A DNA stretch of 64,000 nucleotides from positions 1 through 64,000 of the forward strand of contig JAGKQI010000046.1 of assembly GCA_018806915.1 (NCBI GenBank), read 5' to 3'. The notes beneath the pieces were generated by a model. It was not told the DNA's origin and made no database searches. It was given only the letters and a program-made list of their open reading frames with translations. Within the stretch, counting starts at the first letter, position 1. The number at the start of each line of letters is the position of its first letter. This DNA is from Phytophthora colocasiae (Eukaryota > Oomycota > Peronosporomycetes > Peronosporales > Peronosporaceae). Shown one piece after another: positions 1 to 13,584 of this stretch. Position numbers and translations under genes: made by a program.

Positions 1-80
1 CGTCATGATAATACGGCTTGATCCTGAGTGGTTGTATATGAGAAATAGGTAAAGCCTTGTTATGGCGTGTATGTTTGTGA
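1..80 (-). pseudogene. Array gene copy La, 5' fragment
   Basis: Only the first codons of a minus-strand copy lie in the window; the rest is to the left of base 1. The start region is altered (GGCGTGTATG instead of GGCGTGCATG). Confidence 0.4.
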
Positions 81-433
81 TAAAACAGTGTTGTTACGTT
101 TCGGCAAGTGGTAATTGGTGAGGATATAAACGGAAAAATTCGCAACCATAAAAAGTTTCCAAAACAAGCGAGAATCTCATCATTTGAAGTATACTTTAGG
201 TAGCTGTTATAAAAGTTTCACTGTGTAAATGTAGTAAAATGATCGTGACCACATACTCATTTTGTGGACGTATTTGTCTTATGAATATCCTGGAAAGAAC
301 ACATAGCAACAATAAACAAATTCTGCATTAAAATTAATTGTTATGGTTGTTAGGTTCGTTTTCGCTTGGTTGTTGTACTTGTTTTTGACTGAGAAAATCG
401 CTGTGGTTATTCGGCTTGATGCAGTAAGCTGAC

Positions 434-1731
434 TACCTTTTCATACTTGTTTTTTCTTTCCGTTTCGGAGTAAATCTACACTTGTACGCTTTTTTTTCCT
501 GCTTAGTTTCTATTTCGTCAGGTACCTTATGTGATCGGGTGATACCACCTGTAGCCGGGTCCCATACCAAGATCCTCGATTTTTGATTTCTCTCAGTCAC
601 GACTTGAAAAATCGCATAACTTACATGCTCTCCTCTCTCGACATTGCATCGAGGTCCGGTCAGCTCCGTTAAACGGTTCAGAGCGTTAATCAAACGATAG
701 TGGCAGAAGCACGAACCAACACAGTCTCGCCGATACGCATGACGCCGTCAGGACACCGTTGTAACATGATTACTACAACTCATGGCGGAATGTAGATCGT
801 GTCTCCGACATACTGTGTGCAAAAATAAAATGACAGAGCGTCTCTTTAACTTTGAATTCTACTTTTATTCTCTCTTCCCCTTCAATCAAGCAACCGTCGA
901 TTGCCGCGTTAGCTTCCTCGATGTGATAAGGAGTCCTATGGACTTCCGACGAACCAGAACAAGTTCTCGAAAAAGCGTTGTCGAGCGTTACCAAAGGGCT
1001 GTAGGATTTCACTGATTTTGATGGAAGCGAGGCATCCCAAACTAGGAATGCGCCCCTTCTTTCGGGCTCGAGCTGAAGCGTTGGCGATGATACAAAAGCA
1101 TCTTTTAGGTCGGAAAATGCTGTCATGGAACTCGGACGCGGTCGTCGTCGAGAACTTGGGAATCATCAACGACGAGCTTCGCAAGTAACGGTATTAGCTC
1201 GAGAGCTGCACTTCACAACGCTTAAAGTGCCGAATATCATGCAAAGTTCTTGGTGGTTTGTCGCGCTCGCGGACGTGCCCGGGCACGTTGAGGGTGATAT
1301 CTTTATGCGTGCGCCTTTAGATCGCTGACGCTTTGAGGATAAACACAATATTTGTCAACGCTAAAGATGCATCTCCGTTGTTAAATCCCAGGCATCGTTT
1401 CGAGCTGGATTCACCTACCGTCCGTACTAGTCGCGTGTTTTGCTCAGTAGTCGGCTGGTGCGGTTGCCTAAACGTCCGCGACGGGCGTTGGCGTGAGATG
1501 GGTGCCGTTATGGCTTAATGTATGATTTTCAGCGGTACTTGTAGTTATATAGTCGGACGAGGGGGAAGGCGTTGCTGGCAAAAGCGACGGAGCCATCGCT
1601 GGCGAAATCAAACCGTCCGTGGTGCTGGAGTGGTTAGTTTGCGTGCGGTGTGAACGTCATGAGATAATACGGCTTGATCCTGGAGTGTTGTATATAGAAA
1701 TAGGTAAAGCGTTTCTTTGTTGGCGTGCGGC
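434..1731 (-). pseudogene. Array gene copy L1, heavily indel-damaged
   Basis: The cupin and N-terminal segments are recognisable, but insertions and deletions occur every few tens of bases. The N-terminal ATG is lost near 1731 (GCGTGCGGCAAT). The longest open piece is 117 codons (773-1126). Confidence 0.5.
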
Positions 1732-2101
1732 AATATTTGTGATATAAACAGTGTTGTTGCTCACAAGTAGAAACAGGTAAGAGAGCATAAACGAAAAAAT
1801 TGCAACATAAAAGCTCTCCAAAACAAGTGTGTGAAAAACTCCATCATTTCAGTTATACTTCTTAGGTAGTTGTTACAAAGTTTCATCAGTAAATGTAGTA
1901 AATGATCGTGACCACATACTCATTTTGTGATGTATTTAACCAGAATAACTCGATGTTATCAAGTACACATATAAAGCAACAACAAATTCTGGCATTAAAA
2001 ATAATTGTTATGGTTGTTAGGTTCGTTTTCGCTTTCAAGTTGTTGGTGCAATTTGCTTTTGACTGGAGAAAATCTGTATATTTTGCTTGATGCAGTAGCC
2101 G

Positions 2102-3481
2102 ACTACCTTTTCATACTTGTTTTCTTTTTTTCTTTCCGTTTCGGGAGTAAATCTGCCACTTCCTACGCTTCTTTTTTCCTGCTTTGTTTCTGGTTGCAGT
2201 ACTCCTCCCACAGATCGGGCATACCTTTGTTCTTGTAGCTGGCCCATACCAAGATCCTCAGTTTCTTGATTTCTCTCTGGCTGTCACTTTAATTTGAAAA
2301 TTTGAGCACAACTTACATGCCTCCTTCTCGACACATTGCATCGGAGGTCCGTCAGTCTCCGTTAAACGGTTCAGAGATGTTGGCTTCAAACGATAGTGCA
2401 TAGAAGCTACGAATCAACACAGTCCTCGCTGATATCGCATGACGCCGTCAGACACCGTTGTAAACACGATGACTAAACTCCTGGCGGAATGTAGGACTGT
2501 GTTCCGACATGCTGTGTGCACGAAATGATAGAGCCGTCTTTTAACTTGAATTTAACTTTTATTCTCCCTCAATCAAGCAACTGCAGATTGCCGCAGCAGC
2601 TTCCTCGATGTGATAAGGAGTCCTATGACCTCTCGACGAACTGAACAAGCCTCTCGAAAAAGTTCTTGTCGTAGAGCGCGTTACCAAAGCGGTTGTAGGT
2701 GGATTTCACCCATTTTGACGTGGAAGAGGGGCATCCTAAAATCTAGGAATGCGCTCCTCTTCGCAATCGACGCTGAAGCGTTGAAGATGATACTAAAAGC
2801 GTTATCTTTTAGGTCGAAGAAAATTCGTCATGGGAACTCGGACGGAATTGTCGTCGAGAACTTGGGAATCACTTCGCAACGACGAGCTTCGCGCAACGGT
2901 GCGGTCAGCTCGAGAGTGTTTCTGCACTTGCTTACAATGCTTAAAAAGCGAATATCATGCAAAGTTCTTGGTGCTTCACTGACGCTCGCGGACGTGCTCG
3001 GGCATGTTAGAGGGTGATATCTTTATGCGTGCCTTTAGATCAGTCGACGTTTTTTGCAGGATGCAAATAATAACAGGCTTGCTCAATGCTAAAGACAGCA
3101 TCTCAGCAGTTGTAAAATCTGTGGTATCGTTGCTCGAGCTGGATTCACCTCCGTCCTGTGTCACTAGTCGCGCAGCTGTTTTTACCAGTAGTCGGTTGGT
3201 GCTTTTGCTCTAAATCGTCCGCGACGGGCGTTGGCGTGGATAGATGGGTGCCGTGGATGGTTGGAGTGTATTCTTTTCAGCGGTACTCTAGTTGTATAGT
3301 CGGACGAGGGGGAAATAGGCGCTGGGCTGGCAAAAAGGACGGAGTCATCGTTGGTGGGGAATGTAGCCGTCCAAGGTAGTTGCTGAGTGGTTAGTTTGCG
3401 GTGAACGTCATGGGATAATTACGGTTTGATCTCTTGAGTGGCTTGTATATAGAAAATAGGTAAAGCCTTGTTGGCGTGCAT
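2102..3481 (-). pseudogene. Array gene copy L2, insertion-rich
   Basis: The longest copy in the left arm, inflated by many one- to five-base insertions spread over its whole length, so no long frame survives. The neighbouring period is 1737 bp against about 1630 in the right arm. Confidence 0.5.
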
Positions 3482-3853
3482 GTTTGTATATATAAAACAG
3501 TGTTGTTGCTCACAAGTAGAAACAGTGAGAGCATACAACGAGAAAAATAGCAACATAAAAAGCTCTCCAAAACAGCAGTGTGAAACTCCATCATTTCCAG
3601 TTATACTTTCTTAGGTAGTTGTTACAAAGTTTCATCAGTAAATGTAGTAAAATGATCGTGACCATGGCATACCATTTTGTGGATGTATTTGTAACCAGGA
3701 ATAACTCGAAAAGAAACACATAGCAACAAACAACAAATTCTGCATTAAAATAATTGTTATGGTTGTTAGGTTCTGTTTTCGCTTTCAAGTTGTTGGCAAT
3801 TTGCTTTTGACTGAGAAAAAATCTTGTATATTTTGTTTGATGCAGTGAGCTGA

Positions 3854-5143
3854 CTACCTTTTCATACTCTGCTTTTTCTTCCGTTTCGGAGTAAATCTAC
3901 ACTTCCTCACGCTTTTTTTTTCCTGCTTTGTTTCTGGTTGCAGTACTCTCCCACAGAGGATCGGGGCATACCTTTGTTCTTGTAATAGCCGGCCCATACT
4001 CAAGATCCTCTGTTCTTGATTTCTCTCTGGGTCACTTTAATTTGAAAATTTGAGCACAACTTACATGCCTCCTTCTCGACATTGCATCGAGGTCCGTCAG
4101 CTCCGTTAAACGGTTCAGAGATGTTGGCTTCAAACGATAGTATAGAAGCACGAATCAACACAGTCTCGCCGATACGCATGACGCCGTCAGACACCGTTGT
4201 AACACGATGACTAAATCCTGGCGGAATGTAGACTGTGTCTCCGACATGCTGTGTGCACGAAATGATAGAGCCGTCTTTTAACTTGAATTCTACTTTATTC
4301 TCCTCAATCAAGCAACCGTAGATTGCTGCAGCAGCTTCCTCGATGTGATAAGGAGTCCTATGACCTCCGACGAACTGAACAAGCCTCGAAAAAGTTTGTC
4401 GTGAGCGTTACCAAAGGGTTGTAGGATTTCACCCATTTTGATGGAAGAGGGGCATCCCAAACTAGAATGCGCTCCCTTTCGGGCTCGAGCTGAAGCGTTG
4501 AAGATGATACAAAAGCATCTTTTAGGTCGGAAAAATTGTCATGGAACTCGGACGGAATGTCGTCTAGAACTTGGGAATCACTAACGACGAGCTCGCGCAA
4601 CGGTGCGGTCAGCTCGAGAGCTGCACTTCTTACAATGCTTAAAAAGCGAATATCATGCAAAGTTCTTGCGTTTCACGCGCTCGCGGACGTGCTCGGGCAT
4701 GTTGAGGGTGATATCTTTATGTGCTCTTTAGATCACGACGTTTTTTTGCGGATGCAAATAATAACAGCTTGTCAATGCTAAAGACAGCATCTCAGCAGTT
4801 AAATCTGTGGTATCGTTTCGAGCTGGATTCACCTCCGTCCGTACTAGTCGCATGTTTTTACCAGTAGTCGGTAGGTGCTTTTGCCTAAATGTCTGCGACG
4901 GGCGTTGGCGTGAGATGGGTGCCGTGATGGCTGAGTGTATTCTTTTGAGCGGTACTTCTAGTTGTATAGTCGGACGAGGGGGGAAGGCACTGCTGGCAAA
5001 AGGACGGAGTCATCGTTGGCGGTGAATGTAGCCGTCCAAGGTAGTTGAGTGGTTAGTTTGCGTGCGGTGTGAACGTCATGGGATAATACGGCTTGATCCT
5101 GAGTGTTGTATATAGAAATAGGTAAAGCCTTGTTGGCGTGCAT
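3854..5143 (-). pseudogene. Array gene copy L3
   Basis: Open pieces at 4000-4311 (cupin; the run IEENKVEFK is in frame here, unlike in the right arm) and 4358-4660 (middle segment). It carries the sequence variant group reading CCGCTCAAAAG, CGCAGAC and ACATGCG on the coding strand, shared with copies L6, L8, R4 and R8. Confidence 0.5.
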
Positions 5144-5497
5144 GTTTGTATATAAACAGTGTTGTTGCCTACAAGTAGAAACAGTGAGAGCATAAACAAA
5201 AAAAAATTGCAACATAAAAAGCTCTCCAAAACAAGTGTGAAACTCATCATTTCAGTTATACTTCTTAGGTAGTTGTTACAAAGTTTCATCAGTAAATGTA
5301 GTAAAATGATCGTGACCACATACTCATTTTGTGGATGTATTTAACCAGGAATAACTCGAAAGAACACATGGCAACAACAACAAATTCTGCATTAAAATAA
5401 TTGTTATGGTTGTTAGGTTCGTTTTCGCTTTCAAGTTGTTGGCAATTTGCTTTGACTGAGAAAAATCTTGTATATTTTGCTTGATGCAGTAGCCGAC

Positions 5498-6778
5498 TAC
5501 CTTTTCATACTTGTTTTTTCTTCCGTTTCGGAGTAAATCTACACTTCCTACGCTTTTTTTCCTGCTTTGTTTCTGGTTGCAGTACCTCCCGCAGATCGGG
5601 CATACCTTGTTCTTGTAGCCGGCCCATACCAAGATCCTCGTTTCTTGATTTCTCTCTGGGTCACTTTAATTTGAAAATTTGAGCACAACTTACATGCCTC
5701 CTTCTCGACATTGCATCGAGGTCCGTCAGCTCCGTTAAACGGTTCAGAGATGTTGGCTTCAAACGATAGTATAGAAGCACGAATCAACACAGTCTCGCCG
5801 ATACGCATGACGCCGTCAGACACCGTTGTAACACGATGACTAAATCCTGGCGGAATGTAGACTGTGTCTCCGACATGCTGTGTGCACGAAATGATAGGAG
5901 CCGTCTTTTAACTTGAATTCCACTTTTTATTCTCCTCAATCAAGCAACTGTAGATTGCTGCAGCAGCTTCCTCGATGTGATAAGGAGTCCTATGACCTCC
6001 GACGAACTGAACAAGCCTCGAAAAAGTTTGTCGAGCGTTACCAAAGGGTTGTAGGATTTCACCCATTTTGATGGAAGAGGGGCATCCCAAACTAGAAATG
6101 CGCTCCTTTCGGGCTCGAGCTGAAGCGTTGAAGATGATACAAAAGCATCTTTTAGGTCGGAAAAATTGTCATGGAACTCGGACGGAATGTCGTCGAGAAC
6201 TTGGGAATCACTAACGACGAGCTCGCGCAACGGTGCGGTCAGCTCGAGAGCTGCACTTCTTACAATGCTTAAAAAGCGAATATCATGCAAAGTTCTTGGG
6301 TGCTTCACGCGCTCGCGGACGTGCTCGGGCATGTTGAGGGTGATATCTTTATGTGCTCTTTAGATCACGACGTTTTTTTTTTGCGGATGCAAATAATAAC
6401 AGCTTGTCAATGCTAAAGACAGCATCTCAGCAGTTAAATCTGTGGTATCGTTTCGAGCTGGATTCACCTCCGTCCGTACTAGTCGCGTGTTTTTACCAGT
6501 AGTCGGTTGGTGCTTTTGCCTAAATGTCCGCGACGGGCGTTGGCGTGAGATGGGTGCCGTGATGGCTGAGTGTATTCTTTTCAGCGGTACTTCTAGTTGT
6601 ATAGTCGGACGAGGGGGGAAGGCGCTGCTGGCAAAAGGACGGAGTCATCGTTGGCGGTGAATGTAGCCGTCCAAGGTAGTTGAGTGGTTAGTTTGCGTGC
6701 GGTGTGAACGTCATGAGATAATACGGCTTGATCCTGAGTGTTGTATATAGAAATAGGTAAAGCCTTGTTGGCGTGCAT
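5498..6778 (-). pseudogene. Array gene copy L4
   Basis: The middle segment is open for 130 codons (5940-6332) from MPEHVRERV before a frame break. The cupin piece lies at 5548-5823. Confidence 0.5.
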
Positions 6779-7129
6779 GTTTGTATATAAACAGTGTTGT
6801 TGCCTACAAGTAGAAACAGTGAGAGCATAAACGAAAAAAATTGTAACATAAACAGCTCTCCAAAACAAGTGTGAAACTCATCATTTCAGTTATACTTCTT
6901 AGGTAGTTGTTACAAAGTTTCACCAGTAAATGTAGTAAAATGATCGTGACCACATACTCATTTTGTGGATGTATTTAACCAGGAATAACTCGAAAGAACA
7001 CATAGCAACAACAACAAATTCTGCATTAAAATAATTGTTATGGTTGTTAGGTTCGTTTTCGCTTTCAAGTTGTTGGCAATTTGCTTTGACTGAGAAAAAT
7101 CTTGTATATTTTGCTTGATGCAGTAGCCG

Positions 7130-8384
7130 ACTACCTTTTCATACTTGTTTTTTCTTCCGTTTCGGAGTAAATCTACACTTCCTACGCTTTTTTTCCTGCT
7201 TTGTTTCTGGTTGCAGTACCTCCCGCAGATCGGGCATACCTTGTTCTTGTAGCCGGCCCATACCAAGATCCTCGTTTCTTGATTTCTCTCTGGGTCACTT
7301 TAATTTGAAAATTTGAGCACAACTTACATGCCTCCTTCTCGACATTGCATCGAGGTCCGTCAGCTCCGTTAAACGGTTCAGAGATGTTGGCTTCAAACGA
7401 TAGTATAGAAGCACGAATCAACACAGTCTCGCCGATACGCATGACGCCGTCAGACACCGTTGTAACACGATGACTAAATCCTGGCGGAATGTAGATCTGT
7501 GTCTCCGACATGCTGTGTGCACGAAATGATAGAGCCGTCTTTTAACTTGAATTTCACTTTTATTCTCCTCAATCAAGCAACCGTAGATTGCCGCAGCAGC
7601 TTCCTCGATGTGATAAGGAGTCCTATGACTCCGACGAACTGAACAAGCCTCGAAAAAGTTTGTCGAGCGTTACCAAAGGGTTGTAGGATTTCACCCATTT
7701 TGATGGAAGAGGGGCATCCCAAACTAGAATGCGCCTCGGGCTCGAGCTGAAGCGTTGAAGATGATACCATCTTTTAGGTCGGAAAATTGTCATGGAACTC
7801 GGACGGAATGTCGTCGAGAACTTGGGAATCACTAACGACGAGCTCGCGCAACGGTGCGGTCAGCTCGAGAGCTGCACTTTACAATGCTTAAAAAGCGAAT
7901 ATCATGCAAAGTTCTTCACGCGCTCGCGGACGTGCTCGGGCATGTTGAGGGTGATATCTTTATGTGCCTTTAGATCACGACGTTTTTTGCGGATGCAAAT
8001 AATAACAGCTTGTCAATGCTAAAGACAGCATCTCAGCAGTTAAATCTGTGGTATCGTTTCGAGCTGGATTCACCTCCGTCCGTACTAGTCGCATGTTTTT
8101 ACCAGTAGTCGGTTGGTGCTTTTGCCTAAATGTCCGCGACGGGCGTTGGCGTGAGATGGGTGCCGTGATGGCTGAGTGTATTCTTTTCAGCGGTACTTCT
8201 AGTTGTATAGTCGGACGAGGGGGGAAGGCGCTGCTGGCAAAAGGACGGAGTCATCGTTGGCGGTGAATGTAGCCGTCCAAGGTAGTTGAGTGGTTAGTTT
8301 GCGTGCGGTGTGAACGTCATGAGATAATACGGCTTGATCCTGAGTGTTGTATATAGAAATAGGTAAAGCCTTGTTGGCGTGCAT
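7130..8384 (-). pseudogene. Array gene copy L5, N-terminal and middle segments in one frame
   Basis: Near 7960 this copy reads AAAGGCACATAAAG on the coding strand where most have AAAGAGCACATAAAG. The single-base difference joins the N-terminal segment to the MPEHVRERV segment without a stop. This supports the view that the two once formed one protein. Confidence 0.5.
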
Positions 8385-8736
8385 GTTTGTATATAAACAG
8401 TGTTGTTGCCTACAAGTAGAAACAGTGAGAGCATAAACGAAAAAAATTGCAACATAAAAAGCTCTCCAAAACAAGTGTGAAACTCATCATTTCAGTTATA
8501 CTTCTTAGGTAGTTGTTACAAAGTTTCATCAGTAAATGTAGTAAAATGATCGTGACCACATACTCATTTTGTGGATGTATTTAACCAGGAATAACTCGAA
8601 AGAACACATAGCAACAACAACAAATTCTGCATTAAAAATAATTGTTATGGTTGTTAGGTTCGTTTTCGCTTCAAGTTGTTGGCAATTTGCTTTGACTGAG
8701 AAAAATCTTGTATATTTTGCTTGATGCAGTAGCCGA

Positions 8737-10000
8737 CTACCTTTTCATACTTGTTTTTTCTTCCGTTTCGGAGTAAATCTACACTTCCTACGCTTTTTTT
8801 CCTGCTTTGTTTCTGGTTGCAGTACCTCCCACAGATCGGGCATACCTTTGTTCTTGTAGCCGGCCCATACCAAGATCCTCGTTTCTTGATTTCTCTCTGG
8901 GTCACTTTAATTTGAAAATTTGAGCACAACTTACATGCCTCCTTCGGACATTGCATCGAGGTCCGTCAGCTCCGTTAAACGGTTCAGAGATGTTGGCTTC
9001 AAACGATAGTATAGAAGCACGAATCAACACAGTCTCGCCGATACGCATGACGCCGTCAGACACCGTTGTAACACGATGACTAAATCCTGGCGGAATGTAG
9101 ACTGTGTCTCCGACATGCTGTGTGCACGAAATGATAGAGCCGTCTTTAACTTGAATTCCCCACTTTATTCTCCCTCAATCAAGCAAACCGTAGATTGCTG
9201 CAGCAGCTTCCTCGATGTGATAAGGAGTCCTATGACCTCCGACGAACTGAACAAGCCTCGAAAAAGTTTGTCGTGAGCGTTACCAAAGGGTTGTAGGATT
9301 TCACCCATTTTGATGGAAGAGGGGCATCCCAAACTAGAATGCGCTCGGGCTCGAGCTGAAGCGTTGAAGATGATACAAAAGCATCTTTTAGGTCGAAAAT
9401 TGTCATGGAACTCGGACGGAATGTCGTCGAGAATCTTGGGAATCACTAACGACGAGCTCGCGCAACGGTGCGGTCAGCTCGAGAGCTGCACTTTACAATG
9501 CTTAAAAAGCGAATATCATGCAAAGTTCTTGGGTGCTTCACGCGCTCGCGGACGTGCTCGGGCATGTTGAGGGTGATATCTTTATGTGCTCTTTAGATCA
9601 CGACGTTTTTTTGCGGATGCAAATAATAACAGCTTGTCAATGCTAAAGACAGCATCTCAGCAGTTAAATCTGTGGTATCGTTTCGAGCTGGATTCACCTC
9701 CGTCCGTACTAGTCGCATGTTTTTACCAGTAGTCGGTAGGTGCTTTTGCCTAAATGTCTGCGACGGGCGTTGGCGTGAGATGGGTGCCGTGATGGCTGAG
9801 TGTATTCTTTTGAGCGGTACTTCTAGTTGTATAGTCGGACGAGGGGGGGAGGCGCTGCTAGCGAAAGGACGGAGTCATCGTTGGTGGTGAATGTAGCCGT
9901 CCAAGGTAGTTGAGTGGTTAGTTTGCGTGCGGTCATGGGATAATACGGCTTGATCCTGAGTGTTGTATATAGAAATAGGTAAAGCCTTGTTGGCGTGCAT
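8737..10000 (-). pseudogene. Array gene copy L6
   Basis: Has the eight-base deletion after the N-terminal segment start (CATGACCGCACG) and also the CCGCTCAAAAG variant group, plus a seven-base C run on the coding strand. This combination is not seen in any right-arm copy. Confidence 0.5.
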
Positions 10001-10354
10001 GTTTGTATATAAACAGTGTTGTTGCCTACAAGTAGAAACAGTGAGAGCATAAACAAAAAAAATTGCAACATAAAAAGCTCTCCAAAACAAGTGTGCAACA
10101 CATCATTTCAGTTATACTTCTTAGGTAGTTGTTACAAAGTTTCATCAGTAAATGTAGTAAAATGATCGTGACCACATACTCATTTTGTGGATGTATTTAA
10201 CCAGGAATAACTCGAAAGAACACATAGCAACAACAACAAATTCTGCATTAAAATAATTGTTATGGTTGTTAGGTTCGTTTTCGCTTTCAAGTTGTTGGCA
10301 ATTTGCTTTGACTGAGAAAAATCTTGTATATTTTGCTTGATGCAGTAGCCGACT

Positions 10355-11630
10355 ACCTTTTCATACTTGTTTTTTCTTCCGTTTCGGAGTAAATCTACAC
10401 TTCCTACGCTTTTTTCCTGCTTTGTTTCTGGTTGCAGTACCTCCCACAGATCGGGCATACCTTGTTCTTGTAGCCGGCCCATACCAAGATCCTCGTTTCT
10501 TGATTTCTCTCTGGGTCACTTTAATTTGAAAATTTGAGCACAACTTACATGCCTCCTTCTCGACATTGCATCGAGGTCCGTCAGCTCCGTTAAACGGTTT
10601 AGAGATGTTGGCTTCAAACGATAGTATAGAAGCACGAATCAACACAGTCTCGCCGATACGCATGACGCCGTCAGACACCGTTGTAACACGATGACTAAAT
10701 CCTGGCGGAATGTAGACTGTGTCTCCGACATGCTGTGTGCACGAAATGATAGAGCCGTCTTTTAACTTGAATTCCACTTTTATTCTCCCTCAATCAAGCA
10801 ACCGTAGATTGCTGCAGCAGCTTCCTCGATGTGATAAGGAGTCCTATGACTTCCGACGAACTGGAACAAGCCTCGAAAAAGTTTGTCGTGTAGCGTTACC
10901 AAAGGGTTGTAGGATTTCACCCATTTTGATGGAAGAGGGGCATCCCAAACTAGAATGCGCTCTCTTTCGGGCTCGAGCTGAAGCGTTGAAGATGATACAA
11001 AGCATCTTTTAGGTCGAAAAATTGTCATGGAACTCGGACGGAATGTCGTCGAGAACTTGGGAATCACTAACGACGAGCTCGCGCAACGGTGCGGTCAGCT
11101 CGAGAGCTGCACTTTACAATGCTTAAAAAGCGAATATCATGCAAAGTTCTTGCGCTTCACGCGCTCGCGGACGTGCTCGGTCATGTTGAGGGTGATATCT
11201 TTATGTGCTCTTTAGATCACGACGTTTTTTTGCGGATGCAAATAATAACAGCTTGTCAATGCTAAAGACAGCATCTCAGCAGTTAAATCAGTGGTATCGT
11301 TTCGAGCTGATTCACCTCCGTCCGTACTAGTCGCGTGTTTTTACCAGTAGTCGGTTGGTGCTTTGCCTAAATGTCCGCGACGGGCGTTGGCGTGAGATGG
11401 TGCCGTGATGGCTGGAGTGTATTCTTTTCAGCGGTACTTCTAGTTGTATAGTCGGACGAGGGGGAAGGCGCTGCTGGCAAAAGGACGGAGTCATCGTTGG
11501 CGGTGAATGTAGCCGTCCAAGGTAGTTGAGTGGTTAGTTTGCGCGGTGTGAACGTCATGGATAATACGGCTTGATCCTGAGTGTTGTATATAGAAATAGG
11601 TAAAGCCTTGTTGGTGTGCTTGTTTGTATA
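10355..11630 (-). pseudogene. Array gene copy L7
   Basis: The cupin half and basic tail are open for 138 codons (10361-10777), with HVGDTVYIPPGFSH intact. The N-terminal ATG is changed (TGTGCTTG on the plus strand near 11620). Confidence 0.5.
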
Positions 11631-11969
11631 TAAACTGTGCTGTTGCCTACAAGTAGAAAACAGTGAGAGCATAAACGAAAAAATTGCAACATAAAAAGCT
11701 CTCCAAAACAAGTGTGAAACTATCATTTCAGTTATACTTTAGGTAGTTGTTACAAAGTTTCATCAGTAAATGTAGTAAAATGATCGTGACCACATACTCA
11801 TTTTGTGGATGTATTTAACCAGGAATAACTCGAAAGAACACATAGCAACAACAACAAATTCTGCATTAAAATAATTGTTATGGTTGTTAGGTTCGTTTTC
11901 GCTTTCAAGTTGTTGGCAATTTGCTTTGACTGAGAAAAATCTTGTATATTTTGCTTGATGCAGTAGCCG

Positions 11970-13232
11970 ACTACCTTTTCATACTTGCTTTTTTCTTCCG
12001 TTTCGGAGTAAATCTACACTTCCTACGCTTTTTTTCCTGCTTTGTTTCTGGTTGCAGTACCTCCCACAGATCGGGCATACCTTGTTCTTGTAGCCGGCCC
12101 ATACCAAGATCCTCGTTTCTTGATTTCTCTGGGTCACTTTAATTTGAAAATTTGAGCACAACTTACATGCCTCCTTCTCGACATTGCATCGAGGTCCGTC
12201 AGCTCCGTTAAACGGTTTAGAGATGTTGGCTTCAAACGATAGTATAGAAGCACGAATCAACACAGTCTCGCCGATACGCATGACGCCGTCAGACACCGTT
12301 GTAACACGATGACTAAATCCTGGCGGAATGTAGACTGTGTCTCCGACATGCTGTGTGCACGAAATGATAGAGCCGTCTTTAACTTGAATTTCCACTTTAT
12401 TCTCCTCAATCAAGCAACTGTAGATTGCCGCAGCAGCTTCCTCGATGTGATAAGGAGTCCTATGACTCTCCGACGAACTGAACAAGCCTCGAAAAAGTTT
12501 GTCGAGCGTTACCAAAGGGTTGTAGGATTTCACCCATTTTGATGGAAGAGGGGCATCCCAAACTAGAATGCGCTCCTTTCGGCCTGAGCTGAAGCGTTGA
12601 AGATGATACAAAGCATCTTTTAGGTCGGAAAAATTGTCATGGAACTCGGACGGAATGTCGTCGAGAACTTGGGAATCACTAACGACGAGCTCGCGTAACG
12701 GTGCGGTCAGCTCGAGAGCTGCACTTTTACAATGCTTAAAAGCGAATATCATGCAAAGTTCTTGGTGTTTCACGCGCTCGCGGACGTGCTCGGGCATGTT
12801 GAGGGTGATATCTTTATGTGCTCTTTAGATCACGACGTTTTTTGCGGATGCAAACAATAACAGCTTGTCAATGCTAAAGACAGCATCTCAGCAGTTAAAT
12901 CTGTGGTATCGTTTCGAGCTGATTCACCCGTCCGTACTAGTCGCATGTTTTTACCAGTAGTCGGTAGGTGCTTTTGCCTAAATGTCTGCGACGGGCGTTG
13001 GCGTGAGATGGGTGCCGTGATGGCTGAGTGTATTCTTTTGAGCGGTACTTCTAGTTGTATAGTCGGACGAGGGGGGGAGGCGCTGCTAGCGAAAGGACGG
13101 AGTCATCGTTGGTGGTGAATGTAGCCGTCCAAGGTAGTTGAGTGGTTAGTTTGCGTGCGGTGTGAACGTCATGGATAATACGGCTTGATCCTGAGTGTTG
13201 TATATAGAAATAGGTGCCTTGTTGGCGTGCAT
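11970..13232 (-). pseudogene. Array gene copy L8, longest reading frame in the array (272 codons)
   Basis: The frame 11979-12797 is open from MPEHVRERV to the terminal stop, so it is the best single view of the middle and C-terminal halves. Residues 117-119 are HIE, and residues 152-163 fit the second cupin motif G-X5-P-X-G-X2-H. CKLC is at 211-214 and CPIC at 241-244, so this copy ends in a zinc-ribbon-like frame; most others end in a basic tail. Continuity depends on compensating indels near 12470 and 12130, so the exact protein is doubtful. Cupins of this type bind a metal and may be enzymes or sensors; the usual second His of motif 1 is Glu here. Function is unknown. Confidence 0.55.
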
Positions 13233-13584
13233 GTTTGTATATAAACAGTGTTGTTGCTTGGCAAGTAGAAAACAGTGAGAGCATAAACGAAAAAATTGCA
13301 AACATAAAAGCTCTCCAAAACAAGTGTGAAACTCATCATTTCCAGTTATACTTTTAGGTAGTTGTTACAAAGTTTCATCAGTAAATGTAGTAAAATGATC
13401 GTGACCACATACTCATTTTGTGGATGTATTTAACCAGGAATAACTGAAAGAACACATAGCAACAAACAACAAATTCTGCATTAAAATAATTGTTATGGTT
13501 GTTAGGTCTGTTTTCGCTTTCAAGTTGTTGGCAATTTGTTTTGACTGAGAAAATCTTGTATATTTTGCTTTATGCAGTAGCCGA

